From Kerstersia gyiorum (GTDB lineage Bacteria > Pseudomonadota > Gammaproteobacteria > Burkholderiales > Burkholderiaceae_B), in contig NZ_SGWZ01000004.1 in NCBI RefSeq assembly GCF_004216755.1, positions 1 through 64,000 of the forward strand: 64,000 nt of DNA, given 5' to 3'. Both the position numbers and the translations under genes were made by a program. The notes below the pieces were generated by a model, which did no database searches, had not been told where the DNA came from, and saw only the letters and a list, made by a program, of their open reading frames with translations. Positions 1 to 8,640 of the stretch are shown here, one piece after another (position 1 is the first letter of the stretch; each line of letters begins with the position of its first letter).

Positions 1-2
1 AC

Positions 3-569
3 GTGGCGCCGCGTCCTCGCTCGCGCCTGCGCGCTCGCATCGTCGTGGCGACACTGGCCGCCATCGGCTTCGCTGCGCTGGCCTGGGCGGCTTTCCTGCC
101 TGACAACATGTGGCCGCTGCCGCGTCTGACCTACAACCCGTCCGACAGCGTGGCGGTCGGCTGGTATCGCATCGACCCGCGCACCGCCTCGCTGCCACGT
201 CCGTTGTCCGTGGACAGCATCGTGCTGGTGCCACTGCCGGCCAGGGCCGCCATGCTGGCCGCGCAGCGCGGCTACCTGCCGACCCGCGTGTCGCTGCTCA
301 AACGTGTCGGCGCGGTCGCGCCACAACACGTCTGCATCGTCGCCGGTCAGGTACGCATCGACGGCGTGCCTGCGGCCGCCGTGCTGCCTGCCGACCGGCT
401 GGGCCGGTCGCTGCCGTCCTTGCAGCTTTGCCGCCGCCTCGAACCGGGCGAGCTGTTCCTGTTGAGCGTGACCAATCCGGCGTCGTTCGACAGCCGCTAT
501 TTTGGCCCGGTCAGTGCATCCGCCGTGATCGGCGTTGCGCATCCGGTGTGGCTGGAGTCCCGCCAATGA
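3..569 (+). CDS. traF: TraF-like conjugal transfer peptidase (S26 family), left end possibly cut by the window
   Basis: S26-type serine peptidase that in IncP/Tn4371-type conjugation systems matures the pilin TrbC. One N-terminal membrane segment (about residues 12-30) is followed by the motif YNPSDSVAVGWYRI, whose serine fits the nucleophile. The segment LLKRVGA fits the general-base lysine region. The 188-aa length suits the family. The start used is a GTG at the very edge of the window, so the true start may lie further left. It is the first gene of the conjugative-element remnant, and a broken relaxase gene follows on the same strand. Family assignment comes from motifs and context; activity is unknown because the rest of the transfer system is missing here. 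Confidence 0.8.
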   Translation: MAPRPRSRLRARIVVATLAAIGFAALAWAAFLPDNMWPLPRLTYNPSDSVAVGWYRIDPRTASLPRPLSVDSIVLVPLPARAAMLAAQRGYLPTRVSLLKRVGAVAPQHVCIVAGQVRIDGVPAAAVLPADRLGRSLPSLQLCRRLEPGELFLLSVTNPASFDSRYFGPVSASAVIGVAHPVWLESRQ

Positions 570-1005
570 TGGCCGCCGACTCGCTGCACGTTGCCGTGCA
601 TCTCATCGTGCCATCGGGCGTGTCGATCCAGTGGCTTTCCGGCTGTTGTCGCGCGTGCAGTGCAAGCGCATCCGCGCTGCACTTCGCGCTGCCTTCCCAT
701 GTGCAGTCGTCTTGCCTCGAACGCGCCCGGCCTGCGGCCGTCGCCGCGTTCGCCGGCGTGCTGGCTGCAAGCAACGCAGCGCCGCCGCGCCGCCGGTGCC
801 TGGAGCGTCAGCGGAAGGCAAAGGCGGAAGGCAAGACAAAAGAACGCGGCACCGGGCCGCGTCGAAAGACTGTCTGCACATGGGGGTGGCGCGGCACGGA
901 GCGGCTTTGCCGCCGTGCCGCGTTCGGCGCGAAAGTTGCGCCAATGCAGGCATGTCCGCGTGCTTCGCACGACAGGACACGCCAGAGCTTGCAGGGAGCG
1001 CAGCC
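570..1005 (+). other. Intergenic region between traF and the relaxase pseudogene
   Basis: This 436-base stretch is open in several frames only because it is GC-rich, and none of the translations looks like a protein. It is strongly low-complexity in arginine and alanine codons. Near its right end are two hairpins just before the relaxase start: a 5-bp stem at 846-850/856-860 and a stronger one at 891-921. An oriT would be expected close to the relaxase gene, so this is the place to look for it. No nick site is recognised. Confidence 0.5.
891..921. repeat. 9-bp inverted repeat upstream of the relaxase, possible oriT-associated hairpin
   Basis: GCGGCACGG at 891-899 pairs perfectly with CCGTGCCGC at 913-921. 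An inner 4-bp stem (902-905 with 909-912) closes on a TTT loop. It lies 85 bases before the relaxase start. No T-run follows on either strand, so it is not a clear terminator. A role as a relaxase-binding inverted repeat is inference from position only. Confidence 0.4.
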
Positions 1006-3000
1006 ATGACCGACCGCCGCGACGACGATTTCCGCGTGCGCCCCAGCGCCCCGAAGAATCGTGGCAAGGGCCAGAGCCAGAGCTTCGTTTCCAAGGTGCT
1101 CAAGCAGGCCGGCAAAGCCAGCAGCGGCAAGTCAGCGGTGCACCGTCCTGGGGCGGCAGGCACCGGCCAGCGCCCCGGCTCGCGGCTTGGGCGCGGCCAT
1201 ACGGCGGCGCGCTTCGCCGGGGCGAAGCTGGCGCCCATGTCCCGGCGCGCGACCATCAAGACCTTGCTGGTGAATCATCAGCGGACCAGTCCGCAGTCGC
1301 TCGCCAAGCACCTGCGCTACATCGAGCGCGACGGCGTGGGCCGCGACGGCGAGCCGGGCCAAACCTACGGGCCGCAGACCGATGCCGCCGACCTCGACGC
1401 CTTCAAGGAACGCTGCGCCGACGATCGGCACCATTTCCGCTTCATCGTCTCGCCCGAGGACGGGGCCGAGCTGGACGACCTGCGCACCTACACCCGGCAT
1501 CTGGTGAACCGCACGGAAGCCGATCTGGGCACGCGGCTGGATTGGGTGGCGGTCGATCACTGGAACACCGACAACCCGCATACCCACCTGATCGTGCGCG
1601 GGCGCGACGACACCGGCAAAGACCTCATCATCGCGGCTGACTACATCGCCCACGGCTTCCGCCATCGGGCCGCCGAACTGGCGACCGAATGGCTGGGGCG
1701 GCGCACCGAACTGGAGATCCAGCAGACCTTGAGGCGCGAGGTGGAACAAGAGCGGTGGACGAGCCTGGATCGCACCTTGCAGCGCGAGGCCGGCGACGAT
1801 GGCCGAGTGCGGATCGAACGCTTCAACGAACCGCACTTGCAGCGCCAGCGCCTGCTGCTGATCGGCCGCCTGCAACGCTTGCAGCGCCTGGGCCTGGCCG
1901 ACGAGACGCAGCCAGGCTGCTGGGCCATCCATACCGATGCCGAGAAGACTTTGCGCGCCCTGGGCGAGCGTGGCGACATTATCCGAACGATGCAGCGGGC
2001 CATGGGCGGCCAGCCGCGCGAGCTGGCGGTGTTCGAGCCGGGCCAAGATGCCGATGGAGGTGGCCGCAGCATCATCGGCCGCGTGGCCGCGAAGGGGCTG
2101 GCTGACGAGCTGCACGACCGCAGCTATCTGGTCATCGACGGCGTGGACGGCAAGGCCCACTACGTCGCGCTCAACGCCCACGACGAACTGGCGAACTACC
2201 CCACGGGCGCCGTGGTGGAGGTGAAGGGATCGGCCGACGTGCGTGCGGCCGACAGGAACATCGCCGCGCTGACAAGCGATGGCCTGTACCGCACCGATCA
2301 TCACCTGGCCATCGAACAGGGCCGGGCCACGCCCGGACGCGACCCTCAGGAGGTTGTCGCCGCCCACGTCCGGCGGCTGGAAGCGTTGCGCCGGGCTGGC
2401 ATCGTGGAGCGTGTGGCAAAGGGGCTATGGAAGGTGCCGGACGACCTGCCCGAGCAGGGCCGCCAGTACGACGCGCAGCGCCTGGGAGGCGTGGCGGTGG
2501 AACTGAAATCGCCCCTGCCCATCGAGCGGCAGGCCCGCGTCATCGGCGCGACCTGGCTGGATCAGTAATTGATCGGCGGCGGCCGTGGGCTGGGCGACCT
2601 GGGCTTTGGTGGCGACGCCAAGCAGGCGATGCTGCAGCGCGCCGACTTCCTGGCCGAACAGGGGCTGGCCGAGCGACGCGGGCAGCGCGTGATCCTGGCC
2701 CGCAACCTGCTGGGCACGCTGCGCAATCGGGAACTGGCGTAGGCCGCCAAGGACATTGCCGCCGACACCGGCCTGGAGCATCGACCCGTAGGGGACGGGC
2801 AGCGCGTGGCCGGTATCTACCGGCGTTCCGTCATGCTGGTGAGTGGCCGTTACGCGATGCTCGATGACGGCATGGGTTTCAGCCTGGTGCCGTGGCGGCC
2901 GATGATCGAACAGCGGCTGGGGCAGCATCTCACCGCGACGGTGCGTGGTGGCAGGGTGTCTTGGGAGCTTGGGAGGCAACGTGGGCCTTCTGTAGGTTAG
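1006..3000 (+). pseudogene. DUF3363/VirD2-like relaxase pseudogene with two premature stop codons
   Basis: Relaxases of this family nick oriT and pilot the DNA strand during conjugation. The reading frame from ATG 1006 to TAG 2998-3000 would encode about 664 residues, the usual length, but is interrupted in frame by TAA at 2566-2568 and TAG at 2740-2742. The coding character continues after each stop, and the last segment (2806-3000) is in the same frame. The catalytic metal-binding histidines are present: H185, then NPHTH with H192 and H194. The N-terminal region before residue 75 is basic and low in complexity. Both stops are one C-to-T change from glutamine codons. The first 520 residues could still be translated, keeping the nicking domain but losing the C-terminal part. 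The start at 1006 was chosen over a more upstream frame opening because it gives the normal N-terminus. Confidence 0.85.
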
Positions 3001-3038
3001 CTAGCCACGTATGTTTCTATGGCTGAACCCGCATGGGA

Positions 3039-3722
3039 TCAGCCTTCAGCGATATCAACGTTCAAACCGGCGGCTCGCCATGCCGGGAAGCCACCCGACA
3101 ATTTCACCGCGTCATGACCTCGTGTGCGAAGTAACGCCACAGCTTCAGATGACAGTACGCAGTATGGATCTCGGCAGTATGCAACTATCGGAGAACCTGT
3201 CTTCAACTCCTCTAGCCGACTAGCTAGTTGATCCAGAGGAATATTGATGGCGCCGGGAAGGTGTCCGTCTGTGAACTCATCACTGGGGCGCACGTCCAGT
3301 AGCACCACGGCCTCTTCAGATAGCCGGCGCAGCAATGCTTCAACTGTAAGACCTTCCAGCTTGTCGCGCTCATGCAGGCTATCCATGGCGACCTGTGCGA
3401 TTTGGCTGCGCTTGTGTTGAACGAATTTCCAGAGCGCGGTGGTCAATTCAGCCACCGGCGCATCATCCAGGGCGTAGATGACATGCTTACCTTCACGCCG
3501 GGTCGCCACAAAACCAGCGCGCTTAAGGAGCTGCAGATGCTGGGAAGCGTTTGCCAGGGTCAAGCCACAGCGTTCGGCTAACTGCTCCACCGAACTCTCA
3601 CCTTGGGAGATGTGGTGCAGAAGCATCAAGCGGTGGGCATGCCCCAACGTCTTTGCGACATCGGCAAGATCGGCGGGATCCTTGAAGACTGATGACAGAT
3701 CGTGAGTGCTCATTGACAGCAT
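3039..3722 (-). CDS. ArsR-family regulator with C-terminal rhodanese domain
   Basis: Two-domain protein of 227 residues. Residues 18-100 form an ArsR winged helix (LTLANASQHLQLLKRAGFV is the recognition-helix region). Residues 130-225 form a rhodanese domain with LLDVRPSDEF and the active-site loop CRDPYC (C183 and C188). Such fusions usually sense sulfane sulfur, metals or oxidants through the rhodanese cysteine and repress a neighbouring transporter gene; that role is inferred here. It is divergent from the DUF1360 membrane gene, and a perfect palindrome at 3743-3760 sits between them, fitting a shared operator. A second in-frame ATG at 3713 is an equally possible start, since neither has a strong ribosome binding site. 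The gene abuts the relaxase pseudogene and belongs to the AT-richer cargo block. Confidence 0.85.
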   Translation of the reverse strand: MLSMSTHDLSSVFKDPADLADVAKTLGHAHRLMLLHHISQGESSVEQLAERCGLTLANASQHLQLLKRAGFVATRREGKHVIYALDDAPVAELTTALWKFVQHKRSQIAQVAMDSLHERDKLEGLTVEALLRRLSEEAVVLLDVRPSDEFTDGHLPGAINIPLDQLASRLEELKTGSPIVAYCRDPYCVLSSEAVALLRTRGHDAVKLSGGFPAWRAAGLNVDIAEG

Positions 3723-3742
3723 GGTACACTCACTCTATCGTT

Positions 3743-3760
3743 CAATCAATCTCTTGATTG
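3743..3760. promoter_or_regulatory. Palindromic operator for the ArsR-rhodanese regulator
   Basis: CAATCAA at 3743-3749 and TTGATTG at 3754-3760 form a perfect 7-bp inverted repeat around TCTC. It lies 20 bases upstream of the regulator start and 60 bases before the divergent DUF1360 gene. ArsR-family repressors commonly bind AT-rich palindromes of this size. Assignment is by position and symmetry. Confidence 0.6.
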
Positions 3761-3819
3761 TTTTATCGTAAGCCTGATCAGGCTCTTCCCCGAATCACGT
3801 CAATCTGGATGTCATTGAA

Positions 3820-4206
3820 ATGAATCCCTACCTCACCAATGAGAATCTGCATGCCTTGTGGGCATGTCTGGTCCTGGCCGTCGCTGCCAGCAGCATCGCC
3901 ATCACCATCACACACACCGAAGTTTTCGCGCCGCTGCGAGCGTGGACGCAAAAGCTGGGGCACATGGTCGGTTATCTCTTCCAGTGTTTCTATTGCATGA
4001 GTCACTGGGTGGTCTTTCTCGGCATCCTGATTTACCGCCCGAGGATTCTTAGTAGCGGAAGTCTTCTAGCCGATCTTGTCGTTTCCGCATTCTTCACTCT
4101 TACGCTGAGTGCCTTTGTTAGCGGGATCTTTTTCAAGGTTTTCCTGACCGCCATGGCCATGAAGGTTCGAGAAAAAGAAGTCAAAGAAATCATGGCGAAG
4201 AAATGA
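3820..4206 (+). CDS. DUF1360-type small membrane protein
   Basis: A 128-residue protein with three likely membrane segments (about residues 10-30, 60-72 and 85-110). A CFYCMSHWV motif in the middle resembles the conserved cysteine/tryptophan signature of DUF1360 proteins. The C-terminus is charged and lysine-rich. The family has no settled function. It lies directly downstream of the ArsR operator and 71 bases before the RND adaptor gene on the same strand, so it may be the first gene of the efflux transcript. Family match is from the motif and topology. Confidence 0.65.
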   Translation: MNPYLTNENLHALWACLVLAVAASSIAITITHTEVFAPLRAWTQKLGHMVGYLFQCFYCMSHWVVFLGILIYRPRILSSGSLLADLVVSAFFTLTLSAFVSGIFFKVFLTAMAMKVREKEVKEIMAKK

Positions 4207-4277
4207 CTAATGCCGGGAGTGATCGAAGCGATCGCCGCCATTAAGTTTTTGCGCTATTAACCAAAAGAAGTTGCTCT

Positions 4278-5438
4278 ATGCCAATCCTACTAAAGCGGAA
4301 AATCCTTCCGCTACTACTTGTTCTCGCCCTATGCACGACGGCGGCGTTCTACCGCACGTCAGATGTAAATGCGGGTTCCTCTGAAGAGGGTTCGCTTGCA
4401 ACAGTTACCGTCAAGCCTGCAGCAGAGGAAACAGTGACCGATTGGGAGGAATATACCGGACGGCTCGAAGCGCCAGAACGCGTGGAGGTTCGCTCGCGTG
4501 TAGCGGGAACGATCGCAGCAGTTCATTTCAAGGACGGTGAGCAGGTGGCCCAAGGTCAGCTTCTCTTTTCAATCGACCCTGCACCATTTGAGATAGAACT
4601 ACAGCGCATGCAGGCGATGCTCTCCCAAGCACGCGATCGTGTGCAATTCACTAGGAAGGAATTGGAGCGAGGTAAACGTCTTGTGGAGGTCAATGCGATC
4701 GCACGTCGAGATTTCGATGCACTGCAACACGATGCGCAAGAAGCGCGTTCTTCGTTGCAAGCAGCCGAAGCAGGCGTAAAGCGCGCAGAACTGGATTTGG
4801 CTTATACAAAAATCGTTGCTCCCATTTCAGGAAAAATATCAAGAGCTGAAATTACCAAAGGGAATTTGATCAAAGCTGGAGAAGATGCCTCTCCTCTTGC
4901 ATTAATCGTTAGCCAAAGTCCCATCTATGTCTCTTTCAATGCCGATGAACGCACATATCTTCGCTACTACAGTAATCCGAAGAGCGCTCACGACACATCG
5001 GTCAGGGTGGGGTTGATCGCCGAAGAAAACTATCCGCATAGCGGAACCTTGGTTTCCGTTGACAACCAACTGGATACGCGATCTGGAACGCTCCGGATGC
5101 GCGCATTACTGCCGAATACGGATGGCGTCATGATTCCTGGCCTGCAAGCCCGGGTGCGCCTCCAAACTGGAGAACCCTATCGGGCGGTGCTGATCGACGA
5201 GGCGGTTATCGGCACCGATCAGGACAGACGCTTCGTCCTTGTCGTCGACGGCCAGGGTCAAGTCGAGCGGCGGATTTTGACGCTCGGCAGCCGCCAGGGT
5301 ACGCAACGGGTAGTACTGCAAGGCTTGCGTGCTGCAGATCTCGTAATTGTCGACGGGGCACAACGCGTTCAGCCAGGTCAGAAAGTAAAGGCAGATGTTC
5401 CTCCCAGCCCGGGTGTTGATGAGGGCGTGCGGGATTGA
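4278..5438 (+). CDS. RND efflux periplasmic adaptor (MexE/OqxA-like)
   Basis: Membrane-fusion protein of 386 residues that links an inner-membrane RND pump to an outer-membrane channel. It has an N-terminal hydrophobic segment (residues 8-26) with no clear lipobox, a biotinyl-lipoyl-like region (EVRSRVAGTIAAVHFKDGEQ), an alpha-helical hairpin at about residues 105-175, and a beta-barrel C-terminal half. The stop codon is separated from the pump gene by a single base, so the genes are translationally close. Base composition is clearly AT-richer than the flanking chromosomal genes, especially at 4780-5000, which points to horizontal transfer. Substrates cannot be read from sequence; relatives export chloramphenicol, fluoroquinolones or similar compounds. 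Confidence 0.9.
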   Translation: MPILLKRKILPLLLVLALCTTAAFYRTSDVNAGSSEEGSLATVTVKPAAEETVTDWEEYTGRLEAPERVEVRSRVAGTIAAVHFKDGEQVAQGQLLFSIDPAPFEIELQRMQAMLSQARDRVQFTRKELERGKRLVEVNAIARRDFDALQHDAQEARSSLQAAEAGVKRAELDLAYTKIVAPISGKISRAEITKGNLIKAGEDASPLALIVSQSPIYVSFNADERTYLRYYSNPKSAHDTSVRVGLIAEENYPHSGTLVSVDNQLDTRSGTLRMRALLPNTDGVMIPGLQARVRLQTGEPYRAVLIDEAVIGTDQDRRFVLVVDGQGQVERRILTLGSRQGTQRVVLQGLRAADLVIVDGAQRVQPGQKVKADVPPSPGVDEGVRD

Positions 5439-5439
5439 T

Positions 5440-8400
5440 ATGAACATTTCGAAGTTTTTTATTGATCGGCCCATATTCGCAGGCGTTCTGTCCACGCTGA
5501 TTTTTTTGTGCGGGCTGATTGCCTTATTCCGTCTGCCTGTCTCTGAATATCCCGCAGTCGTCCCTCCGTCTGTCGTAGTTCACGCGCAGTATCCGGGGGC
5601 CAATGCCACGACGATCGCTCAAACTGTCGCAGCACCCATTGAGGAGTCAGTCAATGGCGTGGAGCACATGCTCTACATGCAGTCGCTGGCAAATGATGAC
5701 GGTAATCTCTACCTTACCGTGACGTTCAAACTGGGAACCTCTTCGGATCAAGCGCAGCAGTGGGTTCAGAATCGCGTTTCCCAAGCGCTTCCACGTCTGC
5801 CCGAAGAGGTGCAGCGTTTGGGCGTCACAACCGTAAAAAGCTCACCGAACATTACGCTTGCGGTTCACCTGGAGTCTCCCGACGGCCGGTTCGACGTTAA
5901 TTACCTTAGCAACTATGCGATTCGCAATGTCAAGGACGAACTGGCGAAGATTGAAGGCGTTGGCCAGGTAACGGTATGGGGGCCGGGCGGCTACGCCATG
6001 CGTGTCTGGCTCGATCCCGCGGCAGTCGCCGCACGTGGCCTCACCGTGTCCGATGTCATCGCTGCGATCCGAGAGCAGAATTCTCAGGCGGCAGTCGGCA
6101 GTATTGGCGCGGCGCCCACGGTGGCCGACGCGCCCTTGCAGATGACAGTCAGTACCGATGGCAGATTGAGCAGTCCGGAACAGTTCGGCAATATCGTCCT
6201 GCGCGCCGATCAAAGCGGCCGGACGACTCTGTTGCGGGATGTGGCGCGCGTGGAGCTGGGCGCGGAAAGCTACGGCATGCGCACCTATCTGAATGAGCGA
6301 GAGGCCGTGGCGGTTGCCATTCAAGAGGCACCGGGAGCCAACGCGCTCAAGATTGCATCTGACGTTGAGCGCACGATGGCGCGGCTCAAGCAGCAGTTTC
6401 CCGACGGACTGAATTACGAGATCGCCTATAACCCGACCAAATCGGTGGAGGCGAGCATTGAAGCGGTGGTTCACACGTTGCTCGAAGCGATCGTTCTCGT
6501 GGTGATCGTGGTGTTCCTGTTTCTTCAGACCTGGCGTGCCTCGATCATCCCTCTGCTGGCGGTGCCGGTGTCCATTGTCGGAACCATGGCCTTCCTGCAT
6601 GCTTTCGGATTTTCTATCAATGCGCTTTCCCTGTTCGGCTTGGTGCTTGCCATTGGTATCGTGGTGGACGATGCCATCGTTGTGGTGGAAAACGTCGAGC
6701 GAAACATCGAAGCCGGCATGCCCCCTCGTGAAGCGACCTACCGCGCCATGAAAGAGGTAAGCGGCCCAATCATCGCAATTGCGCTGACGCTTGTGGCTGT
6801 TTTCGTTCCTCTGGCTTTCCTGTCTGGATTAACGGGGCGGTTCTACCAGCAGTTCGCAGTCACGATCGCCGTCTCGACCGTGATCTCTGCAGTCAATTCC
6901 CTGACGCTATCGCCGGCCCTGGCATCGCTGCTGCTGAAACCGCATGGGGCGCAATCGGACTGGTTGACCCGGCTCATGCATCGAGTATTCGGGCGCTTCT
7001 TTGCTTGGTTCAATAGCGCCTTTTCTCGCAGTTCGGAACGCTATGGCCAGCGCGTGGCATGGCTAGGGCGGCGCAAGGTTCTTGTTGTCGCCGTTTACGC
7101 GGTGCTCGTGGCAATCACGGTTCTTCTGAGCCGAAGCATTCCAGGTGGGTTCGTCCCCTCGCAGGACAAGGAATACCTGATCAGCTTCGTCCAGCTTCCC
7201 GCAGGCGCATCGCTCGATCGAACGGACGCTGTTTTGAAGCAAATGAATGAGGTTGCCAGGGCCGAACCCGGAGTGGCACGCACCTCGTCATATGCAGGGC
7301 TGTCACTCAACGGAACCACCAACAGCGCAAACTCCGGGCTGACTTTTATTCTCTTGAAACCCTTTTCGGAGCGATCCGGACTCAGTGCCGACGACATCGC
7401 AGCATCGTTAAACGGAAAGTATTCAAGCTTGGAGAAAGCCGCGTTCGCAGGCGTGTTCTCCGCGCCACCTGTTATGGGCCTGGGCTCTACTGGCGGATTC
7501 AAGCTCCAGTTGGAGGATCGAGGCAACCTTGGCTATGACGCGCTGTTCGAGGCCACACAGGAATTCATGGCGAAAGCCAGGGCCGCACCGGAGCTGACGT
7601 CGCTGTTCTCGACCTATCAGATCAATGTCCCCCAGTTGCATGTGTCCATCGACCGCATTGCGGCCAAGCAGTATGGGATATCGGTCGCGGACATTTTCCA
7701 GACGATGCAGGCCAATCTTGGATCGTTTTACGTCAATGACTTCAACATGTTGGGACGCGTGTATCAGGTTCGCGTGCAGGCAGATGGCAGGTATCGCGCT
7801 CATCCCGAGGATGTGCTCAAGCTCCAAGTCAGAACGGCAACCGGAGAGATGGTGCCCCTGTCCACGGTAGCTTCCATCGAGCAAAGCTATGGCCCCGAGC
7901 TAGTCACCAGGTACAACGCCTATACCTCTGCCGATGTCAGCGGATCGCCGGCACCAGGATATTCGTCTTCGCAGGCCATGGCGGCGATAGAACGCATCGC
8001 GGAGCAAACCCTGCCTTCAGGCATCGAGTATGAATGGACGGATCTGACATACCAGCAGATCATCGCGGGCAACAGCGCGCTTTGGATCTTCCCTTTGTGC
8101 GTGTTGCTGGTCTTTCTTGTCCTTGCTGCTCAGTACGAAAGCCTGACACTGCCCCTGGCCGTGATCCTGATTGTCCCTATGAGCATTCTTTCCGCGCTCC
8201 TAGGCGTTTGGATAACGAAGGGGGACAACAACATCTTTACGCAGATCGGTCTGATCGTGCTGGTTGGACTGGCATCCAAGAACGCGATTCTGATCGTGGA
8301 ATTTGCCAGGGAGCTGGAGATGGCGGGATGGCGCACGCTGGATGCGGTTCTCGAAGCATGCCGTCTCAGACTTCGCCCGATCCTAATGACATCTCTTGCC

Positions 8401-8637
8401 TTCATCATGGGCGTGATCCCTCTGGTCATCTCTACCGGAGCTGGCGCTGAGATGCGACATGCAATCGGTGTGTCGGTATTTTTCGGCATGCTGGGCGTGA
8501 CATTCTTTGGCCTTTTCTTGACGCCAGTCTTCTATCTTCTTGCTCGAAAACTATCGTCGGGAAAGCTGCATTCTGCCGCTCAACATGAGCCCCCTGTGAC
8601 GCTGCCACACTCGGCTATAGATCAGAAGGGGGAATAA
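5440..8637 (+). CDS. RND multidrug efflux inner-membrane pump (MexF/OqxB-like)
   Basis: Proton-driven hydrophobe/amphiphile efflux RND transporter of 1,065 residues, the standard family length. It starts MNISKFFIDRPIFAGVLS, typical for the family, so the ATG at 5440 was chosen over an in-frame upstream one. The proton-relay residues are intact: D410 and D411 in VVDDAIVVVEN (TM4) and K947 in GLASKNAIL (TM10). Two large periplasmic loops lie between TM1-2 and TM7-8. It is the second gene of a three-gene operon with the adaptor upstream and the outer-membrane factor three bases downstream. The nearby truncated LysR gene at 10250 may be the remnant of a MexT-like activator. Confidence 0.95.
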   Translation: MNISKFFIDRPIFAGVLSTLIFLCGLIALFRLPVSEYPAVVPPSVVVHAQYPGANATTIAQTVAAPIEESVNGVEHMLYMQSLANDDGNLYLTVTFKLGTSSDQAQQWVQNRVSQALPRLPEEVQRLGVTTVKSSPNITLAVHLESPDGRFDVNYLSNYAIRNVKDELAKIEGVGQVTVWGPGGYAMRVWLDPAAVAARGLTVSDVIAAIREQNSQAAVGSIGAAPTVADAPLQMTVSTDGRLSSPEQFGNIVLRADQSGRTTLLRDVARVELGAESYGMRTYLNEREAVAVAIQEAPGANALKIASDVERTMARLKQQFPDGLNYEIAYNPTKSVEASIEAVVHTLLEAIVLVVIVVFLFLQTWRASIIPLLAVPVSIVGTMAFLHAFGFSINALSLFGLVLAIGIVVDDAIVVVENVERNIEAGMPPREATYRAMKEVSGPIIAIALTLVAVFVPLAFLSGLTGRFYQQFAVTIAVSTVISAVNSLTLSPALASLLLKPHGAQSDWLTRLMHRVFGRFFAWFNSAFSRSSERYGQRVAWLGRRKVLVVAVYAVLVAITVLLSRSIPGGFVPSQDKEYLISFVQLPAGASLDRTDAVLKQMNEVARAEPGVARTSSYAGLSLNGTTNSANSGLTFILLKPFSERSGLSADDIAASLNGKYSSLEKAAFAGVFSAPPVMGLGSTGGFKLQLEDRGNLGYDALFEATQEFMAKARAAPELTSLFSTYQINVPQLHVSIDRIAAKQYGISVADIFQTMQANLGSFYVNDFNMLGRVYQVRVQADGRYRAHPEDVLKLQVRTATGEMVPLSTVASIEQSYGPELVTRYNAYTSADVSGSPAPGYSSSQAMAAIERIAEQTLPSGIEYEWTDLTYQQIIAGNSALWIFPLCVLLVFLVLAAQYESLTLPLAVILIVPMSILSALLGVWITKGDNNIFTQIGLIVLVGLASKNAILIVEFARELEMAGWRTLDAVLEACRLRLRPILMTSLAFIMGVIPLVISTGAGAEMRHAIGVSVFFGMLGVTFFGLFLTPVFYLLARKLSSGKLHSAAQHEPPVTLPHSAIDQKGE

Positions 8638-8640
8638 ATA

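Noticed and set aside
110..1009. A 299-codon frame overlapping traF and the gap after it
   Set aside because: It covers the traF gene in another frame and is arginine/alanine-rich, with no ribosome binding site.
1132..2367. Minus-strand 411-codon frame opposite the relaxase
   Set aside because: A shadow of the relaxase coding strand, without recognisable domains.
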